Positions 24,771 to 35,122 of a stretch of 64,000 nt of DNA are shown here, piece after piece. The DNA lies in NCBI RefSeq assembly GCF_921293095.1, contig NC_060259.1, positions 4,774,001 to 4,838,000 on the forward strand. The letters run 5' to 3'. The DNA is from Ischnura elegans (lineage: Eukaryota > Arthropoda > Insecta > Odonata > Coenagrionidae). Within the stretch, counting starts at the first letter, position 1. Every line of letters begins with the position of its first letter. The translations under genes and the position numbers were made by a program. Below the pieces are notes generated by a model that made no database searches, was not told the DNA's origin, and worked only from the letters and a program-made list of their open reading frames with translations.

Positions 24771-26183
24771 GTGGGCGCCCTAGTATTTGTTGACTCCAGG
24801 TTACTGTATTTTTTATTAAACGATTTGGTCTATGGACGCTTTGTAATCTTCGATGTTTTTTAATCGTATTTTAGAGGAGTTCGGACAAAAAAATTCCCTG
24901 CAATTTAAAAAAAATTACCCATTGAAACTTTACTTCGATTTGTTGGTAGGTCAATTATTATTATTTATTTTCCTACTTCGTTAATTCCAATTTTAGAAAC
25001 TGCTCCGGCTGTGTCTTTATTTCGTCATTGCATATCACAATTAGGTTTGCGTTTTGAATAAAATTCGCTTTTTACCTTTTTGAATGTGTCAGTGTAAATG
25101 TTAACCCCTACTGAGGATTTCTTCGGTGTCGAAATGTAATAGCGCCCTATTTTTTAAAAAAATTTGGTTTTTCTATGTGAGCTGAATGGTTATGGGGATC
25201 CTATGTTTAATAAATTTTGTTATTTCTTCTTTCTTATGAAGTTCGTTGTTTTAGATTATTCGTATAGGTGTTCAAATGAATGACCCAGTGACATATGGCC
25301 TGCAATCACTTTTTTCGACGAGGCGTCATTCCGATAGCGCTCCAGTTTATTTAATGTCTTCTGTTTCTTTATCGTTATACTACGATGTTTTTAATGATCC
25401 CCTTCACAGATTATAATATTTCCCATTTCATTAAGGAATAATTTCATTCGTGCCTTGTGTTTATGCTATGAAACATCCAATGTCAAAGTTTACCTGATTT
25501 CTCGTTTCCCAAGGGGTCTGTTTTTGGAATAGCGCCCTAGTAATTACAGTGTTATTGTTAACATACATTTGCTGTAAACGGGTTGCAATGGTACGTTACA
25601 TATATATTGATTGCTTACCTCTACTTGTACGCTTGTTTTCAAAGCATTGTCGCTTTTATGTATTTATGAATAACCCAATAAAGCTTTGTCTACACTAATA
25701 TGATAAAGTCTTATTTTCACCCATTATATCAAAAATACATTATTTTCATATTGTTAAAGTAAATCATTAACGTTACTTTAACTATTCCACCTCGTTTCAT
25801 TAACAAATTCGCTTAAATAACAATAATACAAACCATTCCTTATTTACATATTCACTGTCGCTATTTCCCAGGGCGTGGGATGACCTTACGTGGGTCAAGA
25901 TAATGGACCCTTTTATTTTTGGCTATTATTCCATTTTTCAATGCTTGATTAGGTTACTTTAACCTCAGAAAAACAATTCGACATCGCAATGCGCACGTTT
26001 TCTGGGTTGCAATACCGAATTGCTCGGCCTCGAAGACCGCGTATTATTATTGCAACCCTATCGGTTGCAATTCGCCGTTCATAATAGTAAATAGCAACGG
26101 GCCTATGCTATTCTGAGAATTACGTCTTCCGGTGTAGTAAAAACACGACTTGCAACCTTTCGTAATACCAAATAGCAGCCATG

Positions 26184-26301
26184 ATGGTCTCTGTTAAAGC
26201 TTTCTATCTTGTATATTTCCAATGCTTCTCTAATCTGCCTTATTTTTAGCCTTTAAACCAATACTTTTGCCCATTCAAAATCAATCATATGACTTGCCAA
26301 G
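26184..26301. other. Short spacer between C2 and C3
   Basis: This is 118 bp of AT-rich sequence with no feature recognised. Confidence 0.4.
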
Positions 26302-26567
26302 GGCTGCTATTCTGGATGGAATAGCATTATGCTATTCTCCGATATTGCAACCGATGTTGCTATAATATAGCGTATTGCAACGCCTATGCTATTTGGTATT
26401 CAGAACGGTTGCAATTCGTGTTTTTACTACACCGGAAGACGTAATTCTCAGAATAGCATAGGCCGGTAGCAATTCACTATTCTGAACGGCGAATTGCAAC
26501 CGGTAGGCTTGCTATAATATTACGCGGTCTTCGATGCCGAGCTATTCGGTATTGCAACCCTGAAAAC
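26302..26567 (+). mobile_element. Fragment C3, left end of a C-family element
   Basis: The first 211 bp (26302-26512) differ from 2206-2416 by about one base. It then continues, without element A, through ATATTACGCGGTCTTCG, which C1 resumes only after A at about 5710. Similarity to C1 ends near 26567. It shows the empty site for A. No right terminus was found. Confidence 0.85.
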
Positions 26568-26724
26568 GTGGAATCGTTCCGAACGGAGGCTTGGTATACA
26601 TGTGGACGTACATCTAAATTCAAGATGGCTGAAAGCGAAATATTATTGAAAAATGTAAACAAAGGCGAGTTTTAAGGCTCGAGGCGCAGAGAAAAGTACA
26701 AATCAATTGGAAACCGTTATTATA
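26568..26724 (+). other. Sequence beyond C3 with a 17-codon open frame
   Basis: A short frame from ATG at 26625 (context CAAGATGGC) reads MAESEILLKNVNKGEF and stops at 26675. It could be a first exon of an autonomous C element, but nothing supports splicing or conservation. Confidence 0.2.
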
Positions 26725-27662
26725 TTAATATTTGATGCACAATTAGGCCCCGGGAGTGATTTTGGTTTCAGATGGTTTGGGTTAACATTTTTGGTGAAGA
26801 TCTTCACGTCGGTATTTGGCCTTTTACATTATTTCGTGACTAGAATATGTCTCAAAATTATTACGTGGTTTGGTTTTGATGTCATCTAGCTATGAGCAAT
26901 CATGTTTGACAATTGTATCAGTGTAAATATTCGATGTGAACTTGGGGTAACATTTCTGATGAACATTTTGCTTACGAGGCATTTATCTTTATTTTCATCA
27001 TTGCGGAGTAAAAATTTAATAGTGAATAATAAATAGGTAAACATTTCTTGTTATATTTCAACTAGAACGCTGATTTGATGTAAATTAAAGCAATGGGAGT
27101 TATTTTGGTTTCAGAAAGTTTGTGTTAACATTTTCGGTGTACATCTTCATGTCGGTATTAATTGGCCTTTTACATCATTTAATGACTATAGAATATGTCT
27201 CAAAATGATAAAGTGGTTTGGTTTTTATGTCATTTAACTATTGGCAATCATGTTTGAGTAATGTATCAGTGTAAATATTTGATGAGAACTTGGGGTAACA
27301 TTTCTGATGAACATTTTGCTTACGAGGCATTTATCTCTATTTTCATAATTGTGGGGTAAAAATTCAATAGTGAATAATAAATAGGTAAACATTTCTTGTT
27401 ATATTTCAACTAGAACGCTGATTTGATGTAAATTAAAGCAATGGGAGTTATTTTGGTTTCAGAAAGTTTGTGTTAACATTTTCGGTGTACATCTTCATGT
27501 CGGTATTAATTGGCCTTTTACATCATTTAATGACTATAGAATATGTCTCAAAATGATAAAGTGGTTTGGTTTTTATGTCATTTAACTATTGGCAATCATG
27601 TTTGAGTAATGTATCAGTGTAAATATTCGATGTGAACTTGGGGTAACATTTCTGATGAACAT

Positions 27663-27931
27663 TGTAGGTCGCACGCTACAAATGATACTCAGCGTGTTGG
27701 TCGTGAATTATCCGATTGGACGTATTTATTCTCTATCACGGTTACATGTAATGATCACGATCACAAGGTACTATTCACAAGGGAGAACTGTTCGTGTCAG
27801 TGGTCGGAGTCGTACTGGCGCTCTCTTCTCTCCCCCGGGCGGCCCGAGCATCCTCTCGTGGCCGCTGGAAGAACTCACAGAACAATTGATTCTCGTTTGG
27901 CGCCGTGTCGTCTGCATTCAGCGCCGCCACA
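27663..27931 (-). repeat. 3' LTR
   Basis: On the minus strand it begins TGTGGCGGCGCTGAATG and ends GCGACCTACA. It matches the other LTR base for base. Confidence 0.95.
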
Positions 27932-27944
27932 TCACCCCCCTGGC
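27932..27944 (-). other. Polypurine tract
   Basis: On the minus strand CCAGGGGGGTGA stands directly before the 3' LTR, the normal site for plus-strand priming of this element class. Confidence 0.65.
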
Positions 27945-28016
27945 AGTAGTTTGGCCTGCGTATAAAAGAAAGAAGAAGAAAAGGGTGGGGGAAACTGCTA
28001 GATGGCTGCGTCCCGG

Positions 28017-29798
28017 TTAGAGGATGAAGTCGTCCAGGTACTGTGGGAAGTGGACTCGACGCCCAGATCTTGTTGTCTTCTGCCCTGGTCGTTCACCGAG
28101 TCCTGCTTCAGGGTGACGGTCCAGTGGCGGCTCCGGAAGTTGAATAGGCGGCGGTGCCGGCCGTTGTTCAGGTGGTTGTGTAGGTGGCGGTTGATGGCCA
28201 GGTGGTGGTGGCGTGAGGAGGATTATGTCGTCCTCTGCGATGGGACGCTGTTCTCCCCTCATGTCGTCCTCGTTGACGAGAAAAGCTGGTTTCAACCGGT
28301 CCACGGACACCCACACTTCGCGGTCTCTTATCTTCAACAGAACATTCTTCTCCTTGCGGTGCAGTACTTTAAAAGGGCCGTCGTAAGGTGGTTGTAGAGA
28401 TTGCTTTCCTGGCCTGTCGTTCCGCACGAAAACGTGCGAGCAAGTAGCGAGATCCTGGAAAATGAAAGTTTTCCGTTCGCCGTGCCGCGATGCCGGTACT
28501 GGTGTGAGCTTTCTGATGTGTGCTCGGAGCTGTACCACGTAATCAGAGGGGTCATTGGCGGCGAGAGTGGATGAAGGTTGGAGAAACTCGCCAGGTAGTT
28601 TAAGAGGTTCCCCAAACACCATTTCCGCTGAAGTACATAGGAGGTCCTCTTTCCAGCTGGCGCGGAGGCCGAGGAGGATTCCGGGCAGGACGTCGACCCA
28701 ATCGCTCGTTTCATGGCAACGGATCGCGGCTTTTAACTGGCGGTGAAACCTTTCAACCATGCCGTTTGCCGAGGGGTGATATGCTGCCGTCCGAATGCGA
28801 GTGAATCCGCACATGGCAGCAAGTTGTTGGAATAAATGGCTTTCAAACTGCCGTCCCTGGTCGGTTGTTATTTTGGCTGGGGCTCCATAGCGCGCAATCC
28901 ACTCGCGAAAAAAAACTCTGGCAACCGTCTCTGCCGATACATCGGCTATGGGAATTGCCTCCGGCCAACGTGTGAAACGGTCTATGCAGGTGAGACAATA
29001 TCTATAATTGCGGGAGGGGGGAAGGGGACCAACGATGTCGATGTGGACATGTTCGAAGCGAGACCCCGGTGTTTTAAACTCTTTAATGGGGGACGAAACG
29101 TGCCGCGACACTTTGGATTTCTGGCATTGGATACATTCACGCGCCCACTTCCTGCAGTCCTTTTGGATGGATGGCCACACAAATCGGTCTGTTATCAGTT
29201 TGGCCGATGTTTTGATCCCTGGGTGAGACAGTGAGTGGAGGGAATTAAACACTTTCCGCCGCAGAGCGGCGGGTACGAAAGGGCGAGCGGTAGAACGAGA
29301 GACATCGCAGAATAAGTAGGTATTAGCTTCGGGGTGGGATATTTTGCGGAGGTTGAGGGAAGTAGAGTTCGATGTTAGGAGAGTAGTCAGTTCCTCATCA
29401 CATTCCTGGGCGGCTGCGAGGTCTTCGTAGCTCACGGCGGCGTCAATAGCTTCCACTCGTGACAACGTGTCGGCTACTGTATTTTCCTCCCCAGGCACAT
29501 GGCGTATATCGGTGGTAAACTGGGAGATGTAATCCAAATACCTGAATTGCCTCGGCGAGCACTTGTCGGCCTTTTGCTGGAAGGCATACGTGAGCGGCTC
29601 GTGGTCCGTTATTCCGTTCAGCGCGAACTGTCCCTCGAGTTGTGAAAACCACAACGCCGGTCTCTCTGGCCAAAATGGCGGCATCCTGAGGGCGGCACGG
29701 ATCGCCACGGCACTTGGCGTATCCGTCGCCATCTCAATGTTTTGCGGGGAGTAGCGGGGAATTTTTCGCGCGGCACTTATGGGGGGCACTGAGGTCAC
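28017..29798 (-). CDS. Gag/RNase H/integrase fusion polyprotein (593 aa)
   Basis: Residues 38-63 hold a gag start (PPFWPERPALWFSQLEGQFAL). At 62-66 the protein jumps directly into the C-terminal RNase H (DHEPLTYAF, then VADTLSR near 108-114). Protease and reverse transcriptase are absent. Integrase follows: an HHCC zinc finger (His188, His192, Cys222, Cys225), then the catalytic triad Asp254 (HIDIVGPLP), Asp313 (TTDQGRQFES) and Glu349 (NGMVERFHRQ). A GPY/F-type module ending RLKPAFL lies near 474-507, and a Pro-rich tail ends RRVHFPQYLDD. The frame is open throughout. The deletion probably arose between short matching words, since both gag GIT and the usual RNase H TDH motif can share the junction. 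Mobility would need a complete partner. An internal Met at residue 23 is an alternative start. Confidence 0.93.
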   Translation of the reverse strand: MTSVPPISAARKIPRYSPQNIEMATDTPSAVAIRAALRMPPFWPERPALWFSQLEGQFALNGITDHEPLTYAFQQKADKCSPRQFRYLDYISQFTTDIRHVPGEENTVADTLSRVEAIDAAVSYEDLAAAQECDEELTTLLTSNSTSLNLRKISHPEANTYLFCDVSRSTARPFVPAALRRKVFNSLHSLSHPGIKTSAKLITDRFVWPSIQKDCRKWARECIQCQKSKVSRHVSSPIKEFKTPGSRFEHVHIDIVGPLPPSRNYRYCLTCIDRFTRWPEAIPIADVSAETVARVFFREWIARYGAPAKITTDQGRQFESHLFQQLAAMCGFTRIRTAAYHPSANGMVERFHRQLKAAIRCHETSDWVDVLPGILLGLRASWKEDLLCTSAEMVFGEPLKLPGEFLQPSSTLAANDPSDYVVQLRAHIRKLTPVPASRHGERKTFIFQDLATCSHVFVRNDRPGKQSLQPPYDGPFKVLHRKEKNVLLKIRDREVWVSVDRLKPAFLVNEDDMRGEQRPIAEDDIILLTPPPPGHQPPPTQPPEQRPAPPPIQLPEPPLDRHPEAGLGERPGQKTTRSGRRVHFPQYLDDFIL

Positions 29799-29893
29799 TC
29801 AAATGTACAAAAAAATAGCTCCGCAGCACGGCACAACGGTTATTATCGTGGACACGTGTAAAACAAAATGGCGGTGCTCGAAAAAAAACTTTT

Positions 29894-29909
29894 CACTCCG
29901 GGGTCACCA
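29894..29909 (-). other. Primer binding site, tRNA-Trp type
   Basis: The minus strand reads TGGTGACCCCGGAGTG two bases after the 5' LTR. From memory the complement of the animal tRNA-Trp 3' end is TGGTGACCCCGACGTG, giving 14 of 16 matches. Priming by tRNA-Trp is typical of the CsRn1 clade. Confidence 0.8.
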
Positions 29910-29911
29910 GT

Positions 29912-30180
29912 TGTAGGTCGCACGCTACAAATGATACTCAGCGTGTTGGTCGTGAATTATCCGATTGGACGTATTTATTCTCTATCACGGTTACATGTAA
30001 TGATCACGATCACAAGGTACTATTCACAAGGGAGAACTGTTCGTGTCAGTGGTCGGAGTCGTACTGGCGCTCTCTTCTCTCCCCCGGGCGGCCCGAGCAT
30101 CCTCTCGTGGCCGCTGGAAGAACTCACAGAACAATTGATTCTCGTTTGGCGCCGTGTCGTCTGCATTCAGCGCCGCCACA
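29912..30180 (-). repeat. 5' LTR
   Basis: It is the upstream LTR for the minus-strand element, identical to 27663-27931, and should carry the promoter of the fused reading frame. Confidence 0.95.
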
Positions 30181-30854
30181 AACATATTGCTTACGCGGCA
30201 TTTATCTCTATTTTCATCATTGTGGGGTAAAAATTCAATAGTGAATAATAAATAGGTAAACATTTCTTGTAATTATACAACTAGAACGCTGACTTGATGT
30301 AAATTAAAGCAATGGCAGTTATTTTGGTTTCAGAAAGTTTGGGTTAACATTTTTGGTGAACATCTTCATGTCGGTATTAATTGGCCTTTTACATCATTTA
30401 ATGACTAGAATATGTCTCAAAATGATAAAGTGGTTTTGTTTTGATGTCATCTATCTATGGGCAAACATGTTTGAGGAATATATCAGTGTAAATATTCGAT
30501 GTGAACTTGGGGTAACATTTCTGATGAACAATTTTCTCATGCGGCATTTATCCTTATTTTCATCGTTCTGGAGTAAAAATTCAACTGTGAATAATAAGTA
30601 GGTAAACATATCGTGTTATTATACAACTAGAACGCTTTTTTGATGCAAATTAAAGCAATGGGAGTTATTTTAGTTTCAGAAAGTTTAGGTTAATATTTTT
30701 GGTGTACATCTTCATGTCGGTATTTATTGGCATTTTACATCATTTAATGACTAGAATGTGTCTCGTAATGATAAAGTGGCTTAGTTTTGATGTCATTTAA
30801 CTCTTGGCAATCATGTTTGAGTAACTTATCAGTGTAAACCCACACAGCACATCG

Positions 30855-31010
30855 TTGCCAGAGGACGTCCGCTGCGCGTCCGTCGCGTCCTCTCAGTGTC
30901 CGCGGATTTTCAGGACAGCCAGAGGACATCCGCCGGCTGTCCTGGCCATCCGTCCGCACACTGTCCTATCTTGGATGTCCAGCGGACGTCCAGCTAGTGT
31001 CCCATTATGC
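30855..31010. repeat. Left subterminal GGACGTCC-type repeats
   Basis: There are about ten variants of GTCC/GGAC words in both orientations within 155 bp, for example GAGGACGTCCGC, AGGACATCCGCCGG and CAGCGGACGTCCAG. These may be transposase binding sites of the THAP element. Confidence 0.7.
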
Positions 31011-33421
31011 AGGGTTTCGGAGTTTTGGTTTCCTCTTAAAACACTCACCTCCTCAAGGAGGAACTCCGAGAGAAAGTCTCGAGATCCTCCTCCGAGTAGG
31101 GAGTATAGGAGAAGGGAGAAAGAAAAAAAACTCTCTCTCGTTTCTGAAGCCAGAATACTTCCTCCCGATCGAGGAAGAGGAAATTTTTCGTGGAGGAAGA
31201 GTTATTTTGAGGATTATTTTAGGTAACCAAGTGTAATCCTCTTGTTGGAGTGTGGACTCTGGGAGGAAATTATAAACTATTTAACGAAAAAAAAAATGTA
31301 CCGTACAACCGCATGTTGTACGGTTGAGAAGCGTTGGATGAACAATAAACCCGTACTCTTTCATGATTATAAAAATTACTTATATTTAGCAACTTTTACA
31401 AAAATTAACAACAGGAATAATGGAATTTATCGATTTTTACTGAAATTTTATATTATGTACCAATGTCCTGCCGACGTCGCGTAGCCGTCTCGGGGACATT
31501 CCATTCCTGCAGGTTAAATGAACTCTTTCAACTTATTGATTAATTAATATTTACTCTCTAGGGATTAAAAAATCTCAGAGGCGATTGATTGGAAAGTATT
31601 TTAATGAAACATAACGCTTTAAATTCATTTTAATTTTTAATGGTAAGAATTCTCCTAAAATTATCACGGCATCGATGGCCTCATTCCCAGAATAGACATT
31701 GTAATTGTCCAATTTAAGGATAGGCAATAGAAGGTAAGTACTGCCGTACCTTTACTTTATATTGAAATTCTAGATTTTTTGGTGGCGAACGAATTTTGAA
31801 TCTACCGCTACTCCGCGATACAGATTCTCCCATGGTTCTCCACATTCCTCCGTTCCTCCTTTCCAACAGAGGAACCGGAATGGAACACCGGAGACAGCAT
31901 GGTGGTTTGGCGGTTACAAAGATGCAGCTACATGTATTCCAAGTAAGTTTGATGTGACATCCAAATAATTTTTTCTTGGCGTTCACTGTCGGCAGTATAG
32001 TGTTTCCGCATGCTCCTTATATTTCTTATAACTCAGCCTGTAACATCTCGAGGAAAAATATGGCTCTGCTTGGAACAACATGACCGTCTCGGTAAAACCG
32101 TTACTTGGCAACTAAAGGTAGCGTCTTTTTCCGTTGTTCATGGTGAAATTTTCGCTTTTGTTCCTTGTTTACATGATATAATTTAAAGTGGAAGTTCTTG
32201 TACTATAGTCTCTGTACGCGAGAACGTATAGGAAATAATGTAAGTGCTAGCGTATAAAATAGAACCTGTTGTTTTGATAACGTAGGCTACGGCTGAATTT
32301 GTTGTCCGAACGGTCCGTTTGGTTCCGTTCCTAAATCAAATCAAGTAGGGTTCTTGGCAATAAATATAACTAGGAATTGACCCACATCTCGTGATATTAA
32401 AATATATATATATATAACTAGGAATTGTACTTACGTGTAACCGGGGGATTTTGCAACACGCATATATGATTAATAGGTTTCACGTAAATTATTAATTCTT
32501 TGAAATCGGAGTACACCGTGTGATTTCTTTTGATATGTATATTCACGCACGCATCGAAAAAGAACATTAATGTTATGATAGGATGTTAGAGCGTAGGTTT
32601 CCGCGGCGATGGTTTGATCTCTGCATTTCTCCAGGGTTTTCTTCCGCGTCAGATTGTTGGTTGACAACAGTTTCGCTGGCTATCCTGCCAGCGTCTTCAG
32701 GTCGAAGGGTTATGATAGGATATGGCGATTAAGGTTATGATAGGATAACCACCAATGTTTAGCCTTTTTACAAAAAGTTTTTATACTCTTTATCTGTTTG
32801 ATGGAACTAGGTTAATAATTAAAGATTTTAGGTCCTAAATAAATAAATGATCTATTATGTCAGTAAAGATAAGGCTTAGGGATTAAAAAATTACAATGCC
32901 GACGTAACTTTTATAGCGTTTAATATATTTTTTCTGCCCAACTTTGCTAACCTACTAAATTATAAACTAATTTAACTACAAACTAACCCAGACGGCACAG
33001 GAAGTTTTCGTACCTAAATACGAGGGTGGACAATCAAGATACAAAAATCGCGCTTAGGAAGTTACTTAGAAGGTTTTGTTTCTTTATTTCCTTTAATGAC
33101 GAAAAAAGATGCAAGAGGACTGGCAAATTCATATGCACCGATAAAATTGTATCTCATCGATAAAACTGTATTCGGTCTGGGACTATTTTCTTTCGCGGGT
33201 GGTGCCATCTGGTGCCATCGTGCCCTATCCTCCTAGAAAGATCACATGCCTTCACAAGCCGTTGGAGATCGCGTCGTTTACGTCACGTCTCACTACATTT
33301 CAGGGATTTTTGTGGTTAAGTTAGTGAAGAATAGAGTGTCTGGTAATGGTGAAGTTTCCCTTATTCTTTAATTTCATTCACTGGGCTTCAGAAACGTGTT
33401 TGTGAGATATTTTTGTTAGAA
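31011..33421. other. Interior of the THAP element before the gene
   Basis: Mostly AT-rich, with no gene supported. Notable are a purine-rich CTC/GAG block at about 31040-31210 and a TA microsatellite at 32403-32416. A dispersed-repeat segment at about 32580-32710 (GACAACAGTTTCGCTGGC and CAGCGTCTTCAGGTCG) resembles 9850-9900. Promoter and untranslated leader of the THAP gene should lie at the right-hand side. Confidence 0.45.
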
Positions 33422-34975
33422 ATGCCTTTCGTGTGTGTATTGTCGGGATGTAATGGAAACTCCGGGACATATGGTTCAAGTTTTTAGCTCTCCAAAAGAT
33501 CCTGAGTTGAAGAAGAAGTGCATTTGGGCGATAAGAAGAAAACATTTCACCCCTACGAAAAACTGTGAGGTATGTACTCTTTCTCGCTGTAATTATTTGG
33601 ATGTAATTTTAAGTCAGAAGTATCAACATCCCGAACTATTCAGTACTAAAAATGGTGATTCAAAATATTGTAGCAGCAATTCTTTTGAAAATTCTTGCAT
33701 TTTAGTTGTCTATTTTGTATTAATTCATTCGGTAAACGTGTGGTTAAAGGAGAAACTAGGAATAAGCTGCCAAGTTTATAGGATCGAATATTGCTTCTTA
33801 GCTTGCCCTATGGTGTATTACACGTCGGCTTTCATCATTTCAAATTATCTTATGCTATAGTTTAAAACAATAAAAATATCAGGCATACAAATATTTACTA
33901 TATTTACGAGCCTAGTAATTTGATTTCTCATGCAGAAATACCAAAAATTGGAAATGATTTGACCTAATAAGTTACATGGTATTTTATTATTTATTAATTT
34001 TAGGTGTGTGAGCTTCACATTGCACCATTGTGATATCAGAAAGTAATCTGTGGCCTTGGACGAGAAGACGAGGAGAAAATTCTTGCTGAATGGAAGGTGC
34101 CCAGATTGGAGGAAGGTACCATTGCTTCACTGTTACCTGTCGCCAAGAAGACAGACATTGTGGCAGAAGTGACATATTTGTGGATGTGGATTTGATTTGT
34201 GCAAGTTGGTGCAGTGATAGTGGACGTTCATCGGAGAAAGTATTGACGATAGTTTGTATGTATCGACCAGTCCTCTTTTAAATAATTTTCTATTCGAAAG
34301 AGAATAAGAGTAATTGTTTCGCTAAATTAGATGTGGGATAGAAGAGAAAATTGGAAATATTATTGTGGTTGACAATAGAAAATACATAATATATGTATTG
34401 TATTTCTGTGGGTTTTTTCTTTCCTGCCTCTTTAAAATTTCTTGCGGTGGTGACTTCATGCAAAGTAAGTATAAAATCGGAGGTGTGATCTAAGAGATAA
34501 CATGTTTTATTTTACAAGTGTTTATGCTGGTGATTTGGCAGGACTTTCATATTTTTAATAGGGTGATACATTTACTGCAGTGACCTAGGGACTTTAACTC
34601 ATCCCAAATAATTTTTCAAATACTTTAGCGCCTGATATGGGTAAGTTTTAGTAGCTGAGACTGAACTATACGTTAATTTTTGCTTGCATTTTGATGAATT
34701 CGATCATACTAATAGCAGATGTGTCAGCAATTCTGTTTCATCGGCAATTTTTATTTAAAAATCTTATTTCGTCAGGCTTTAGGGTAAGCATTTTAATGCT
34801 CGTGGGCTATGTGATGTCTTATTTTGTGTCAAAATTAATAAGAATTTACTCTCATTAACATCTCAAGGTTTCCAAGTAAGTACGAGCCACTTAACAATGC
34901 TGGATGCTGGTGGTGCGTGAATTAGCCGTGAGAATCTCATTTTTCGCAGAGTTATTTAAGTGGCCGAGTAAGTTT

Positions 34976-35122
34976 TGTAAGTTCTCAATGGGTAAATAAT
35001 ACTATATCATGAATTCTAATTACCATGAAAAACTCACAACCGACAAAAACTTTGTCGGTCGTGAGTCTTTCATGGTAATTAGAATTCATGATATGGTGTT
35101 ATTTACCTATTGAGAACTTACA
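34976..35122. repeat. Near-perfect 147-bp hairpin (foldback MITE-like)
   Basis: Arms of about 70 bp starting TGTAAGTTCTCAATGGG and ending CCTATTGAGAACTTACA pair around the centre CCGACAAAAACTTTGTCGG. It sits within an intron of the THAP gene. Only a few mismatches are seen by eye. Confidence 0.88.

Larger units (their letters stand above)
20600..25130 (-). repeat. Decayed inverted relatives of the 540-bp repeat
   Basis: Reverse-complement versions of the array unit are clear at about 22250-24560. Marker words such as GGTGATTCGGGGTGGGCGAC, TATTTGTCGACTC and GTTACGTAATCTTTG recur about every 530 bp. Similarity fades outward (20600-22200 and 24780-25130). The region is broken by the MITEs at 21566-21733 and 24611-24770. 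Together with 15428-18655 it makes element B a giant imperfect inverted repeat. Confidence 0.82.
12073..25540. mobile_element. Element B, large repeat-filled element with CTAGGGCGCTAT termini
   Basis: CTAGGGCGCTAT begins at 12073 and its complement ATAGCGCCCTAG ends at 25540; TA flanks both. The same word recurs inside: at about 12266, 15390 and 15420 on the left, and inverted at about 25139 and 25333 on the right. Once element G is removed the spacing is roughly 190-195 bp. The left arm continues into six 540-bp tandem repeats, and the right arm into decayed inverted copies of them. No protein-coding gene is seen. Confidence 0.65.
11702..25910. mobile_element. Element F, inserted in C2 with a 9-bp target duplication
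   Basis: TTTTATTTT flanks both ends (11693-11701 and 25911-25919). The intact target is present in C1 at about 5836-5845. The ends are imperfect inverted repeats: ATTATTTTGACCC followed by GGTCAACCCACGCC on the left, and the matching ATTATCTTGACCC reading inward on the right, both continuing to GGGAAATAGCGAC. Without nested element B it is only about 0.74 kb and has no coding sequence. A 9-bp TSD is typical of Mutator-like elements, so a MULE-type MITE is plausible but unproven. Confidence 0.75.
10017..26180 (-). mobile_element. Inverted-repeat DNA element C2, host of nested elements F, B and G
   Basis: The element starts GGCTGCTATTATGG at 10017 and ends AAATAGCAGCC at 26180, with ATG on both sides (10014-10016 and 26181-26183). 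Its left 1.7 kb is the reverse complement of the C1 right part, and its last 270 bp match the C1 left end. It is therefore the same family in opposite orientation, split by element F. No transposase is visible in its own sequence. Confidence 0.75.
27663..30180 (-). mobile_element. Ty3/Gypsy LTR retrotransposon, CsRn1-like, internally deleted
   Basis: Two LTRs of 269 bp (27663-27931 and 29912-30180) look identical at every base. The element is flanked by the 5-bp duplication AACAT (27658-27662 and 30181-30185). It lies on the minus strand: the primer site is at 29894-29909, a single long reading frame at 28017-29798, and a G-rich polypurine tract next to 27932. Identical LTRs imply a recent insertion into the 348-bp array. 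The internal part is only 1980 bp because protease, reverse transcriptase and most of gag are missing. Confidence 0.95.
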
